DNA of 64,000 nt from Bacillota bacterium (GCA_023421675.1 JAEZTC010000002.1:124001-188000); one strand, 5' to 3'. Shown: positions 41,719-51,215, numbered from the stretch's first letter. Notes: generated by a model not told the origin, from the letters alone. A program made the numbers and translations.

Positions 41719-43878
41719 ATGTCAGCCGAAGCCAAACGTAAAAGTAGGGAAAAGGATAAGGTCATAAAACTGGATAAAAAAAGGCCTGCAAAGAAAACTG
41801 CAGTGGTTTATAACCCTGATGAGATTATCTTTTCACTTGATATAGGCACAAGGACTGTAGTGGGCATTGTCGGTATACAGGAAAATGACAAGTTCAAGGT
41901 CATTAACGCAGAGGTTGTAGAGCATAAAAGCAGAGCAATGGTGGATGGCCAGATTCATGATATAAATCAGGTAGCATCTGTGGCACAGGAAGTCAAAGAA
42001 CTATTGGAAAAAAAGACAGGCATTAAGCTGAGAAGAGTAGCAATAGCTGCAGCGGGAAGAGTTTTAAAAACCTGTGAGGTTCATGTTGACAGAGAACTTG
42101 AAATGGGCAGGGAAATTGACCAGGAGCTTGTTGGGAGCCTTGAAATCGAGGCTATACAAAAGGCTCAGATTAAATTGGATGAAGATATCACAAAGAATGA
42201 ACCTACACAATTTTATTGCGTAGGTTACAGTGTTATAAATTATTATCTTAATGAATTTGTAATATCAAGACTTTTAGGCCATAAGGGTAAAAAAGCCGGA
42301 GTTGATGTTTTAGCTACATTTCTTCCTATTGTTGTTGTTGAAAGTCTTTATACAGTAATGGAAAAGATAGGCCTTGAGGTTATAAGTCTTACACTTGAGC
42401 CTATTGCTGCCATAAATGTAACAATTCCAAAGGACCTTAGGTTACTTAACCTTGTACTAGTTGATATAGGAGCTGGTACTTCGGATATAGCACTTACCAG
42501 AGATGGAAGCGTAGTTGCTTATGGCATGGTACCAGTTGCAGGGGATGAAATAACCGAAAGGATAGCACAGCAGTATCTTGTTGATTTCAATACAGCTGAA
42601 AAAATAAAGCTTTCAATAACGGATGACAATAAAACTGTTACATTTACTGATATTCTTAATAAAAAGCAGACTGTAAGGAAAGAGGAAGTTCTTGAAGCGG
42701 TCAAGCCAGTTGTAGAGACACTTGCGGCGACTATTTCAGCAAAGATTCTGGAATTCAATCATAAGGCTCCTAATGCTGTTTTTCTTATAGGCGGCGGTAG
42801 TCAGATTCCAGGATTACCAGAATACATATCAGATAATCTTAATCTTCCGAAAGACAGAGTTATTGTAAGAAACAGAGACGTTGTTCAAAATGTTAAGTTT
42901 AATAGTAAAAAACTTTCGGGGCCCGAAGCGATAACTCCTTTGGGTATTGCAATAACAGCTCAGCAGCAGGTAGGAAAAGATTTTCTTTATGTAACTGTTA
43001 ACGGTCAAAAGGTAAGGCTTTTTAATTCAAAAAAGCTTACTGTTGCAGATGCCTTGATTTTATACGGCTTTAATCCGGGACAGCTTATAGGAAGAACAGG
43101 CAAAAGCCTCACTTATACTCTTAATGGTGTTTCAAAAATACAAAAAGGCGGCTATGGTAAAGCTGCTGAAATATACATAAACAGTGAATTGGCAAACCTT
43201 GAAAGTGCATTGAAAATAGGTGATGATATTGAGGTTATAGCTGCTGAAAATGGGAAAAATGCTTCTCTGAAACTTAGGGATATCATCAAAACAGGTTCAG
43301 CCGGTACAGTAACTCTTAACGGGCAGAAAATCGCGATCGGAACTATTGCCTATGTCAACGGTGTTCCAGCATATGAAATGGATGCTGAAGTAACAGATGG
43401 CAGTACAATTGATACGATTGAAATATATACTCTTAAGGATTTACTAAGACAAACCGAGATAAATGCCGATGAATTCAACATATATGTTAATTATCTGGAT
43501 GCACAAGAAGGATATGTATTGATAAATGGAGATATAATCACTTGCGAAAATAAACCTGTTGAAAAAGAAGATGCTGAAGATGACATAAAAGTACCTGAAA
43601 TTGATAACAAGAAACCTGAAATATCATCTGGGTATGAAGCTGTAGCTGAAACAAATTCTTCGGGTTTGAATATGCAAGTTACAGTTAACGGAAATCCAGT
43701 TATATTAACTGGAAATAAGTCACAATACATATTTGTAGATATTTTTAACTTTATAAACTTTGACCTATCAAAGCCGCAGGGTAGTATAGTTCTAAGACTT
43801 AATGGAAAACCGGCAGCATTCACAGATCAAGTAAAATATGGAGATATCGTAGATATTTATTGGGATACTCAGGGATAA
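41719..43878 (+). CDS. Long FtsA-like actin-fold protein with C-terminal beta extension
   Basis: A protein of 719 residues; ordinary FtsA is ~420. A basic N-terminal tail is followed by the actin-like ATPase motifs SLDIGTRTVVGIVG (phosphate 1), VDIGAGTSDIALTRDG (phosphate 2) and FLIGGGSQIPGLPEYI (adenosine) with an SHS2-like insert between. Residues ~415-719 are an extra, beta-rich region with repeated VNG motifs (VTVNGQKVRLFNSKK and VTVNGNPVILTGNKS). It looks like an FtsA/PilM-type protein fused to a large extension, as annotated in some clostridia. Role in division or sporulation is uncertain. GGTG-type site upstream; a single gene before the GGDEF protein. Confidence 0.82.
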   Translation: MSAEAKRKSREKDKVIKLDKKRPAKKTAVVYNPDEIIFSLDIGTRTVVGIVGIQENDKFKVINAEVVEHKSRAMVDGQIHDINQVASVAQEVKELLEKKTGIKLRRVAIAAAGRVLKTCEVHVDRELEMGREIDQELVGSLEIEAIQKAQIKLDEDITKNEPTQFYCVGYSVINYYLNEFVISRLLGHKGKKAGVDVLATFLPIVVVESLYTVMEKIGLEVISLTLEPIAAINVTIPKDLRLLNLVLVDIGAGTSDIALTRDGSVVAYGMVPVAGDEITERIAQQYLVDFNTAEKIKLSITDDNKTVTFTDILNKKQTVRKEEVLEAVKPVVETLAATISAKILEFNHKAPNAVFLIGGGSQIPGLPEYISDNLNLPKDRVIVRNRDVVQNVKFNSKKLSGPEAITPLGIAITAQQQVGKDFLYVTVNGQKVRLFNSKKLTVADALILYGFNPGQLIGRTGKSLTYTLNGVSKIQKGGYGKAAEIYINSELANLESALKIGDDIEVIAAENGKNASLKLRDIIKTGSAGTVTLNGQKIAIGTIAYVNGVPAYEMDAEVTDGSTIDTIEIYTLKDLLRQTEINADEFNIYVNYLDAQEGYVLINGDIITCENKPVEKEDAEDDIKVPEIDNKKPEISSGYEAVAETNSSGLNMQVTVNGNPVILTGNKSQYIFVDIFNFINFDLSKPQGSIVLRLNGKPAAFTDQVKYGDIVDIYWDTQG

Positions 43879-43899
43879 GCCATATTAGGAGAGGTATCA

Positions 43900-45597
43900 G
43901 TGAACAAACTTCTAAAATACGAAAAACTATACATAAAAATAACTTGGCTATATATTGCTCTTAGTATAGGTCTTTTTATGTTTTATTATAATTTGGGACA
44001 TTCAATTGATAAGGAAAACAAGTATTTGTTGATTCTGTTTTTCTCTATCGTCATAGTACTTAATACAATTAAAGGTGCGCATTTAACAGAATGGATTGTC
44101 AAATCCAATGTAAATTACTTTTTCACTAAGATATTAGAACTTGCTTTTATAGCTTTTGGCGGTGTGTATTTAAAGATTGGCGAATGGACATTCACTTTTG
44201 TTGCACTGATGATTGTAGCTGTTACGTTTGTAAAAGGCCGAATCGGAGGCTTTGCTATTATTGTATCCTGGCTTTGCATCCGTTTTATTGTACAGGCTTC
44301 ATATAGCATCAGTAATGATGAAAGTATCTTTAAAATAATATTTGAGCAACAGGAAATATACAGTATTATTTTTAAGCTTTGTATAGCAATCATGATAGCT
44401 TCATTATGCGGCGTTATTTTCAGGGAAATGTCACTGAAGGAAACTGAAAATAAGAAGCTTTACATTGAACTTCAAGAACGATATGAACAGCTTGCATCTG
44501 CACAGGAGCAGGTATTAAGCAGAAACAAGCAGCTGGTAGATACAAACAAAGCGCTTGAAGATGCTAATGTGATGATGGAGGAAAGTAATAAAAGGCTTAC
44601 AGCAAGTATAGCAGAGTTTTATACGCTTCAGGAAATAGGCAGGGTTATAGGTTCTATTTTTGATATACAGGAATTGCTTGGGCATGTAAATGATATAATT
44701 ATAGGTGTTATGGGAGTTAATAACTCTATTGTGCTTACTTACAATGAGGACAAGGAAAAGTTTAAGGTAAATACAACCAATATTAAGGAGCATAGCGACC
44801 TGATAATTATAAATGATAATATAAATTGTGAAGTGCTTTTTGATTGCCTTAAGGAAAAGAAGCCCATAATGGAGAATTTTGCGGATTCGGATACATATCC
44901 TTTCATAAAAAACCGAGAAGTTAAATCACTTATTTGTGTTCCTTTATCAACAAAGTCAAGAAAATTCGGTATGGTTATTGTAGAACATAAGTATTTTAAT
45001 GCATTCGATGAAAACAACCTTAGACTTCTTACCGTTATAGGCCAGCAGGTTGGTATAGGCATGGAAAATGCATCCTTGTATCAGCAAATGCATGAAATGG
45101 CAACAATAGACGGACTTACACAGGTATACAATCGTCTTTACTTCCAGGAAAGGCTTCTTAAGGAGTTCAGTGATGCAAGGGAAAATAATTATAAGCTTTC
45201 ACTTGCAATATTTGATATTGATCATTTCAAGAAGTTCAATGATACTTATGGACACATGTTTGGAGATAAGGTACTCAAAAATATTGCACAGCTTGTCAAA
45301 AAGTCTATCAGAAGCAGAGATATTATAGCAAGGTTCGGAGGAGAGGAGTTTGTACTTCTATTCCCCAGAACAAGCCTTGAAGAAGCTTTTGAAAAGGTTG
45401 AAAGGTTAAGGAAGAAGATTGCTGGAATCACAATCAAGGATGATGTAGTTGCTGCATCTGTAACAGTAAGCTTTGGTGTTTCATGTTACCCTGAAAGTTC
45501 GCTCACAGAAAATGAGCTTATAAGCAGAGCAGATGATGCTCTGTATGATGCTAAATCCGCAGGAAGAAACTGTGCAAAAGTTGCTGATTATATTTAA
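43900..45597 (+). CDS. Membrane diguanylate cyclase (GGDEF)
   Basis: A protein of 565 residues starting GTG at 43900 after AGGAGAGG. N-terminal block of ~6 membrane helices, a coiled coil, a GAF-like domain (~245-390), and a GGDEF domain with FGGEEF at ~480 and an inhibitory I-site RSRD exactly five residues before it. It synthesises cyclic-di-GMP and is probably product-inhibited. The HD-GYP protein at 37955 may oppose it. Converges on the gene at 45605 with no clear terminator. Confidence 0.94.
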   Translation: MNKLLKYEKLYIKITWLYIALSIGLFMFYYNLGHSIDKENKYLLILFFSIVIVLNTIKGAHLTEWIVKSNVNYFFTKILELAFIAFGGVYLKIGEWTFTFVALMIVAVTFVKGRIGGFAIIVSWLCIRFIVQASYSISNDESIFKIIFEQQEIYSIIFKLCIAIMIASLCGVIFREMSLKETENKKLYIELQERYEQLASAQEQVLSRNKQLVDTNKALEDANVMMEESNKRLTASIAEFYTLQEIGRVIGSIFDIQELLGHVNDIIIGVMGVNNSIVLTYNEDKEKFKVNTTNIKEHSDLIIINDNINCEVLFDCLKEKKPIMENFADSDTYPFIKNREVKSLICVPLSTKSRKFGMVIVEHKYFNAFDENNLRLLTVIGQQVGIGMENASLYQQMHEMATIDGLTQVYNRLYFQERLLKEFSDARENNYKLSLAIFDIDHFKKFNDTYGHMFGDKVLKNIAQLVKKSIRSRDIIARFGGEEFVLLFPRTSLEEAFEKVERLRKKIAGITIKDDVVAASVTVSFGVSCYPESSLTENELISRADDALYDAKSAGRNCAKVADYI

Positions 45598-45604
45598 AAC
45601 AAAA

Positions 45605-46297
45605 CTATTTAACCTTGAGGCTTTTCACCATAGTTATGAAAATATCATACTGATTATTGCTCCATTGAGTAATGGGCACAAAATAGCTTATCCTGTACAT
45701 CTTGCCGGCTTTTTCAAGGAAAGCTTCAACAGCTTTATACCCTCTCCCATCCTTTGATTTAACATTATAACTCCAGATATAACCTGGCATTCCGTTAATA
45801 ATGGTCTTTTCAGAATTCAAATCAGTTACGTCTTGTGATAAGGCAGCCTTTGATTTTTCGAGAAAGCTTTCTAAAGATTCATTAAGCATCCATACCTGTA
45901 CAAGTCCGTGTACCAAAAGATTTTTTCCTGTAAGATCTATGTGATATAAAATTTCCCCACCGGGAAAACTTTTTGTATTAATATCAAATATCGAAGGATA
46001 CATAAAGCTAAATTGACCGTCAGGGGATGAATAGGTTGAAAAATTTTCAATTCTTGGTTTTGTAAAAGCTGCATTTGTCTGGATAGAAGGATTAATTATC
46101 TTATCATTTATTACGACTTCGCTTATATAGAGTGAAATAGGGCAAGAGAATTTTAAACTATTGTTTATTTCAACTTCCGATCCTATACGGTCTTTAACAA
46201 AAAATCCTGATACTGCAATCATGAGAATCCAGAAAATAACCAGACCGCCTGTAATATATACTCTTTTTCTGAAATTTTTAATCACATAAAAATACAT
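45605..46297 (-). CDS. Membrane-anchored protein of unknown function
   Basis: A protein of 230 residues with AAGGGGTG upstream. An N-terminal signal-anchor (RVYITGGLVIFWILMIAVSGFFV), then an extracellular domain. The middle, with PDGQFSFMYPSIFDI, and the end, with GMPGYIWSYNVKSKDGRGYKAVEAFLEKAGKMYRISYF, recall PsbP/MOG1-type lipoprotein-like folds, but that is only an impression. No catalytic motif. A single-gene unit. Confidence 0.7.
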   Translation of the reverse strand: MYFYVIKNFRKRVYITGGLVIFWILMIAVSGFFVKDRIGSEVEINNSLKFSCPISLYISEVVINDKIINPSIQTNAAFTKPRIENFSTYSSPDGQFSFMYPSIFDINTKSFPGGEILYHIDLTGKNLLVHGLVQVWMLNESLESFLEKSKAALSQDVTDLNSEKTIINGMPGYIWSYNVKSKDGRGYKAVEAFLEKAGKMYRISYFVPITQWSNNQYDIFITMVKSLKVK

Positions 46298-46446
46298 AAC
46301 AACACCCCTTACAAAAGTCTATTCACACGAAATCAAATTTAAAACATATCAAAAATGTTAAAAATTAAAATGGATTAAAAAAAATTAAAAACAAATAATA
46401 CAACTGTGTATTTATATGAATTTTTAAAAAGAAGGGAGGAGTAAAT

Positions 46447-46710
46447 GTGATTGGATTTATACTAACATTGGTTGTTGCTGCAATAGCCGGATTAATAGGT
46501 GATGCGCTTGTAAAGAATAAAATGCCCGGAGGCTTCTGGGGAGCTATGATTGCAGGTTTAATCGGATCGTGGATAGGCGCCTATATTCCGTTTTTCAATA
46601 GATTGGGGCCAACATTATGGGGAATTTCTATAATACCTACTATACTTGGTGCCGCTATATTTATATTTATTCTTGGACTCTTCAGAGGTGTTGCAAGGCA
46701 GACAAGATAA
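46447..46710 (+). CDS. GlsB/YeaQ/YmgE-family small membrane protein
   Basis: A protein of 87 residues starting GTG at 46447, after GGGAGGAG. Three membrane helices with the family motif AGLIGDALVKNKMPGGFWGAMIAGLIGSWIGAY. Such proteins are called transglycosylase-associated, mostly stress-induced; no enzyme activity is known. Its own promoter is not clear. Confidence 0.88.
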   Translation: MIGFILTLVVAAIAGLIGDALVKNKMPGGFWGAMIAGLIGSWIGAYIPFFNRLGPTLWGISIIPTILGAAIFIFILGLFRGVARQTR

Positions 46711-46809
46711 TAAAAGCTATAAAATACTAAAGATAAGGGTATCACCAAAACATGATGGATTGAATATATTATTAATGTTGGTAACAGAAATTATGTGGGG
46801 TGGTATCTC

Positions 46810-46881
46810 ATGAAAATTGTTGTAGTAAAAATGCCTAAAATCTTTGGAAATATACTGAAAAAGGTTTTCAGAATGAGTTAA
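46810..46881 (+). CDS. spoVM: SpoVM, stage V sporulation protein M
   Basis: A 23-residue gene with GGGGTGG ribosome site 7 bp upstream. The product MKIVVVKMPKIFGNILKKVF plus a short tail has the amphipathic helix and the conserved K-x-P-K pattern of SpoVM (Bacillus subtilis: 26 residues). SpoVM marks the forespore membrane and recruits the coat ATPase SpoIVA. The place next to rpmB and recG matches the Bacillus order. A terminator follows within 5 bp. Confidence 0.88.
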   Translation: MKIVVVKMPKIFGNILKKVFRMS

Positions 46882-46885
46882 TTTT

Positions 46886-46927
46886 AAAAAGCAATAAAAG
46901 AAGCTTCCGCTTTTTTTATTGCTTTTT
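46886..46927. terminator. Terminator after spoVM
   Basis: AAAAAGCAATAAAA / TTTTATTGCTTTTT 14-bp stem (46886-46899 with 46914-46927). Confidence 0.85.
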
Positions 46928-46939
46928 AATTGCGTTAAC

Positions 46940-46965
46940 ACAAAAACAGGGGGTTCGATACCCCC
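46940..46965 (-). terminator. rpmB terminator with T-arm-like stem-loop
   Basis: Minus-strand GGGGGTATCGAACCCCC then TGTTTTTGTG. On the plus strand it is GGGGG/CCCCC around the 7-nt loop TTCGATA, exactly the size and loop of a tRNA T-arm. No rest of a tRNA is seen. Confidence 0.65.
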
Positions 46966-46995
46966 GGGTTTGTAATTTGAGATTGTAATCTTAAA

Positions 46996-47184
46996 TTAAA
47001 CTGCTCTTGTAACCTTGTTTGAACGTAAGCATCTTGTACAAACGTTAACAGTTTTGTGTACACCGTTATCAACAACTCTTACCTTCTTAACATTTGGCTT
47101 CCATGACCTGTTGGTTTTCTTGTTAGAGTGACTAACCTTAAGTCCGAATGCCATATCCTTGCTGCATACATCACACTTTGCCAT
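46996..47184 (-). CDS. rpmB: 50S ribosomal protein L28
   Basis: A protein of 62 residues, the usual length. Four-cysteine zinc-binding type (CDVC and CTRC), with NRSWKPNVKKVRV in the middle. A good RBS lies upstream (GGAGGTG). Convergent with spoVM; recG is divergent on the other side. In Bacillus spoVM and rpmB also are neighbours. Confidence 0.97.
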   Translation of the reverse strand: MAKCDVCSKDMAFGLKVSHSNKKTNRSWKPNVKKVRVVDNGVHKTVNVCTRCLRSNKVTRAV

Positions 47185-47495
47185 TTATGACTACACCTCC
47201 TTCAACCTGGAGAAATCAATATTTTCACATAATTAAGGTTCTAAAACCAAAGCAATAACTATTTTAACATATATTTAAGAAATTCCGCAAGTCTTTTACA
47301 AATTTTTTTGTTATAAGACATTACCTCTTGTATCATACGCGTTTAAGTAGTGTTATTATATTCTTTAATTTAATTATTATATCATGTTTTTAGCACATCA
47401 TGCGTATTGAATATTTATTGCAACTTATATAGAATTATATTAATTATTGGAAGAGTAGTAAAGCTTATTAATGTTTATATCTGGAGGCCTTTTAA
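47185..47495. promoter_or_regulatory. Divergent rpmB/recG intergenic region
   Basis: 311 bp without a gene. Possible rpmB promoter on the minus strand (TTGCGG at 47285-47290, 18-nt spacer, TAAAAT at 47261-47266). Possible recG promoter on the plus strand (TTGAAT at 47407-47412, 17-nt spacer, TAGAAT at 47430-47435). The long AT-rich middle is unremarkable. Confidence 0.45.
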
Positions 47496-49577
47496 ATGGA
47501 AGGTAGGACAGCTGACAATATATTAAAAACCTCGGTTCAATATGTAAAGGGTGTTGGCGAAGCAAGGGCAAAAACTCTTGCAAAGCTTGGCTTGTTCACT
47601 GTTGGAGATGTAATAACTCATTTTCCAAGGGATTATGAGGACAGAAGCAGTTTTAAAAGGATTATGGAGCTTGAGGATGGAGATACCTGCGCTTTTTACG
47701 GAACAGTCATATCTAATGTATCTGAGAACAGGCCCCGTAAAGGACTTTCAATATACAAAATGAATATAAGGGATGATACGGGGATCATTACTGCTATATG
47801 GTTCAATCAGCCTTACATAAAGACAGTTTTCAGCCCTGGTGAGGAATACGTTTTTTATGGCAAAATTTCAAAACGAGCCGGAGTTTTTCAAGTACAAAAC
47901 CCTGTTTTTGAAAAGGCCGGCAGTGATGAGATGAAAAAAATCTCAAGAATAGTACCTGTTTATCCTTCGACTTCACAGCTGTCCCAGAACATTCTGCGGT
48001 CGGTTATAAGCAATGCTTTAAAAATTGCAGAAGATAAGCTTGTAGAGCCTCTGCCGGGATGGATAAGGCAGAAATATCATTTGAGTGAGTACAGCTATTC
48101 AATTAAAAATATTCACTTTCCGGACAGTGAATATGACTTTAAAAATGCGCGATACAGACTTGCATTCGAGGAACTTTTGATATTGCAGCTTGGTCTTATG
48201 AGTATAAAGAATTCATTAGACCAGGACAAGGCTGGAATAGTTTTTAATAAATTGCCTGTTCTTGAAGAATTCATAGCAAGACTCCCATTTAGACTTACAG
48301 GTGCACAGAAAAGAGTTTTGATAGAAATTGAAGGCGATATGGCAAGCAAAAAGGTAATGAACCGCCTTATACAGGGGGATGTTGGATCAGGGAAAACAAT
48401 TGTTGCAGTTCTGGCTCTGTTTATTGCGGCAAAAAACGGCTATCAGGGAACATTCATGGTTCCGACCGAAATACTTGCGCAGCAGCATTTTTGTTCGCTT
48501 AGCGAGCTATTTGAAAAGTGGAATGTAAAGGTTGATATGCTTACCGGAAGTCAAACAAAAAAACAAAAGGAAGAAATACTAAAAAGAGTTTCGGAAGGTG
48601 AAACAGATATCCTAATAGGCACCCATGCTCTTATAGAAGAAAATGTTGTATTTAAAAAACTTGGACTTGTAATTACTGATGAACAGCACAGGTTCGGCGT
48701 ACGGCAAAGGGCTTTATTGGCTCAAAAAGGCGAAAACCCGGATGTTATAGTAATGACAGCAACACCTATTCCAAGAACTCTTGCATTGATATTATACGGT
48801 GATTTGGATATATCAATAATAGATGAGCTTCCTCCCGGCAGAAAGCCCATAAAAACCTATGCGGTTGATGAATCAATGAGGTACAGGATTAACAGGTTCA
48901 TAACGCAGAAGGTAGGTGAAGGCAGGCAGGTATACATAGTTTGCCCGCTTGTTGAAGAATCTGATACACTTGAATTGAAATCAGCGGTGGAACAGGCAGA
49001 AAATATAGCCAGAGACTTTGAAAATATAAGTGTCGGATTAATTCATGGGAAAATGCGCCCAAAGGAAAAAGAAGAAACAATGCGAAGGTTCGTTAACGGA
49101 GATATCAGCATATTGGTATCTACTACAGTAATTGAAGTTGGTGTCAATGTACCCAATTCAACTGTAATGGTTATTGAAAATGCCGAAAGATTTGGTCTTG
49201 CTCAGCTTCACCAGTTAAGGGGAAGAGTTGGCAGAGGAGCAGAACAGTCTTTTTGTATTCTTTACAACCAGGGGAAATCTGAGGTATCCAAAGAACGGTT
49301 AAAAGTTATGGAAAAATCCAATGATGGTTTCTACATATCTGAAAAGGATCTTGAACTAAGAGGACCGGGCGAATTCTTCGGGACCAGGCAGCATGGTATT
49401 CCTGATTTGAAAATTGCAAACCTCTATAGGGATATGGATATATTAAAGGCATCACAGCAGGCTGCACTGGAACTTCTGAAGCGTGACAGAGGCCTTAGGG
49501 ATGAAGAAAACAGTAAAATAAGAAACATTTTGATTGAAAAATTCAGGGACAAGCTCACTGAGCTTACCATGAATTAA
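47496..49577 (+). CDS. recG: ATP-dependent DNA helicase RecG
   Basis: A protein of 693 residues. Wedge domain with an OB fold (~50-150), Walker A GDVGSGKTIVA, box II with DEQHRFGVRQR and motif VI QLRGRVGR. It remodels stalled replication forks. CTGGAGG site upstream. Confidence 0.98.
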   Translation: MEGRTADNILKTSVQYVKGVGEARAKTLAKLGLFTVGDVITHFPRDYEDRSSFKRIMELEDGDTCAFYGTVISNVSENRPRKGLSIYKMNIRDDTGIITAIWFNQPYIKTVFSPGEEYVFYGKISKRAGVFQVQNPVFEKAGSDEMKKISRIVPVYPSTSQLSQNILRSVISNALKIAEDKLVEPLPGWIRQKYHLSEYSYSIKNIHFPDSEYDFKNARYRLAFEELLILQLGLMSIKNSLDQDKAGIVFNKLPVLEEFIARLPFRLTGAQKRVLIEIEGDMASKKVMNRLIQGDVGSGKTIVAVLALFIAAKNGYQGTFMVPTEILAQQHFCSLSELFEKWNVKVDMLTGSQTKKQKEEILKRVSEGETDILIGTHALIEENVVFKKLGLVITDEQHRFGVRQRALLAQKGENPDVIVMTATPIPRTLALILYGDLDISIIDELPPGRKPIKTYAVDESMRYRINRFITQKVGEGRQVYIVCPLVEESDTLELKSAVEQAENIARDFENISVGLIHGKMRPKEKEETMRRFVNGDISILVSTTVIEVGVNVPNSTVMVIENAERFGLAQLHQLRGRVGRGAEQSFCILYNQGKSEVSKERLKVMEKSNDGFYISEKDLELRGPGEFFGTRQHGIPDLKIANLYRDMDILKASQQAALELLKRDRGLRDEENSKIRNILIEKFRDKLTELTMN

Positions 49578-49603
49578 AATTGTTTATTTAGCAATTATAT
49601 ATA

Positions 49604-50188
49604 ATGAATTATTTACAGGAGGTAGTTACCATTTTAAGAGTAATTTCTGGGACCGCTAAAGGGCACCACCTGAAGACACCAAAAGGAATGTCTACAAGAC
49701 CGACTACAGACAGAGTAAAGGAATCACTATTTAATATTATTTCAATGTTTGTTGCAGATTCAGAAGTGCTTGACTTGTTTTCGGGCAGTGGGAGCCTTGG
49801 AATTGAGGCATTGAGCAGGGGAGCTGCATCTGCAGTATTTGTTGACAGCAGCCGTGAATGTTATGGAATTATTAAGGACAATCTTCAACACACCAAACTG
49901 TCCGATAAGGGTAAGGTTTACACCGAGGCTGTGAATGAAGCCATCAGAAAGCTGTTTGTACATAATAAAAAGTTTGATTTGATATTTATGGATCCGCCAT
50001 ATTCAAAAAATCTTGTCGAAGAAACTTTAAATTGCATTGCAAATAATGATATAATAAAGAGTAATAGTTTGATAATTTGTGAACACAGGTCATCAGACCC
50101 GGTACCGGAAGCTGTCGGAAGGCTTGTGATTACAAGAAAACAGCAGTATGGAGATACGACAGTATCGTTTTATAAATGCTGTAATTAA
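49604..50188 (+). CDS. rsmD: 16S rRNA (guanine-N2)-methyltransferase RsmD
   Basis: Methyltransferase with motif I LDLFSGSGSLGIEALSRGA and the NPPY-like FMDPPYSKNL. It methylates 16S rRNA G966. Start is puzzling: the ATG at 49604 has no good ribosome site, while AGGAGG at 49617-49622 lies 8 bp before an in-frame ATT at 49631, which would give ILRVISGTAKG, the usual N-terminus. So an ATT start is plausible. If ATG is used, the product is 194 residues; with ATT, 185. Confidence 0.93.
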   Translation: MNYLQEVVTILRVISGTAKGHHLKTPKGMSTRPTTDRVKESLFNIISMFVADSEVLDLFSGSGSLGIEALSRGAASAVFVDSSRECYGIIKDNLQHTKLSDKGKVYTEAVNEAIRKLFVHNKKFDLIFMDPPYSKNLVEETLNCIANNDIIKSNSLIICEHRSSDPVPEAVGRLVITRKQQYGDTTVSFYKCCN

Positions 50189-50218
50189 GTTGAATACTAC
50201 TGAAGGCAGGTTTTGTTA

Positions 50219-50707
50219 TTGAAAATTTGTGTTTATCCTGGAAGCTTTGATCCGGTAACAAACGGACATTTAGATATTATTAAAAGAGCTTCAGCACTTT
50301 GTGACAAACTTATAGTGGCAGTTTTAACTAATGGCAGTAAAAATCCTACTTTTACGGTAGCTGAAAGAATTTCATTCCTCAAAAGTGTTACAGAGGATAT
50401 AAGTAATATTGAAATAGAAAGTTTTTCAGGGCTTCTAGTTGATTTCATAAAGGAAAAAAATGCGAATGCAATTATTAAAGGCCTGAGAGCAGTATCTGAT
50501 TTTGAATATGAGCTTCAAATGGCGCTGCTTAACAAGATTCTTGATCCGAAAATAGAAACTTTGTTTATGATGACAAGTATTAATTATTCATATTTGAGTT
50601 CCAGTTCGGTAAGGGAAATAGCAAGTCATGGCGGAAACATAGAAGAATTGGTGCCGGAAGCCATTAAGGATGATATTATGAAGAAATTTAACAGCACAGC
50701 TTTTTAA
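50219..50707 (+). CDS. coaD: Pantetheine-phosphate adenylyltransferase
   Basis: A protein of 162 residues. The TTG at 50219 has AAGGCAGG 8 bp upstream and gives MKICVYPGSFDPVTNGHLDII, the standard beginning; the TTG at 50213 is too near the site. The ISSTxxR-like motif YLSSSSVRE is present. It makes dephospho-CoA. rsmD-coaD-ylbJ matches the Bacillus ylbHIJ order. Confidence 0.96.
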   Translation: MKICVYPGSFDPVTNGHLDIIKRASALCDKLIVAVLTNGSKNPTFTVAERISFLKSVTEDISNIEIESFSGLLVDFIKEKNANAIIKGLRAVSDFEYELQMALLNKILDPKIETLFMMTSINYSYLSSSSVREIASHGGNIEELVPEAIKDDIMKKFNSTAF

Positions 50708-50773
50708 TCAGCAAGTCATTTGCTAAAGAGCTGTGTACAACAATATTTGGGATTACCTGGGGGGAAACACAAA

Positions 50774-51211
50774 ATGGAAATACTGTCTTTGCTTGAAGCT
50801 TTGGAGGACCTTGTTGAAAAGGGTTTAAGCGTGCCTTTTTCGGGCAAATGTGTTGTTGACAGGGATGAGATACTCGAGATAATAAAGGAAATAAGATTGA
50901 ATATGCCTGAAGAAATAAAGCAGGCAAAATGGGTAAAGGAAGAAAGACAGAGAATTCTTCTTGAAGCACAAAAGGAAGCAAATAATGTAATTAAGGATGC
51001 AGAAAACCAGCTAATGGCTAAAATAGACGAGCATGAAATAACCAGAAAAGCTTATGAGCAATCAAATGAAATTATTGCAACTGCTCAGAAGAATGCAAGG
51101 GAAATACGTCTGGGGACTCGTGAATATGCAGATGGTGTACTTAATAAGGTCGAAGAGATACTTAAGGAAACACTGGATGTAATACAGCTAAACAGGGAAG
51201 AACTTAAATAA
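50774..51211 (+). CDS. Small coiled-coil protein
   Basis: A protein of 145 residues. ATG at 50774 with a G-run upstream. A short head (EILSLLEALEDLVEKGLSVPFSGKCVVDRDEILEIIKEI) then a long charged helix (QAKWVKEERQRILLEAQKEANNVIKDAEN...) as in ATP synthase stalk subunits b/E. I know no function. It sits between coaD and ylbJ, as in many clostridia. It may form a filament or scaffold. Confidence 0.75.
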   Translation: MEILSLLEALEDLVEKGLSVPFSGKCVVDRDEILEIIKEIRLNMPEEIKQAKWVKEERQRILLEAQKEANNVIKDAENQLMAKIDEHEITRKAYEQSNEIIATAQKNAREIRLGTREYADGVLNKVEEILKETLDVIQLNREELK

Positions 51212-51215
51212 ACAT

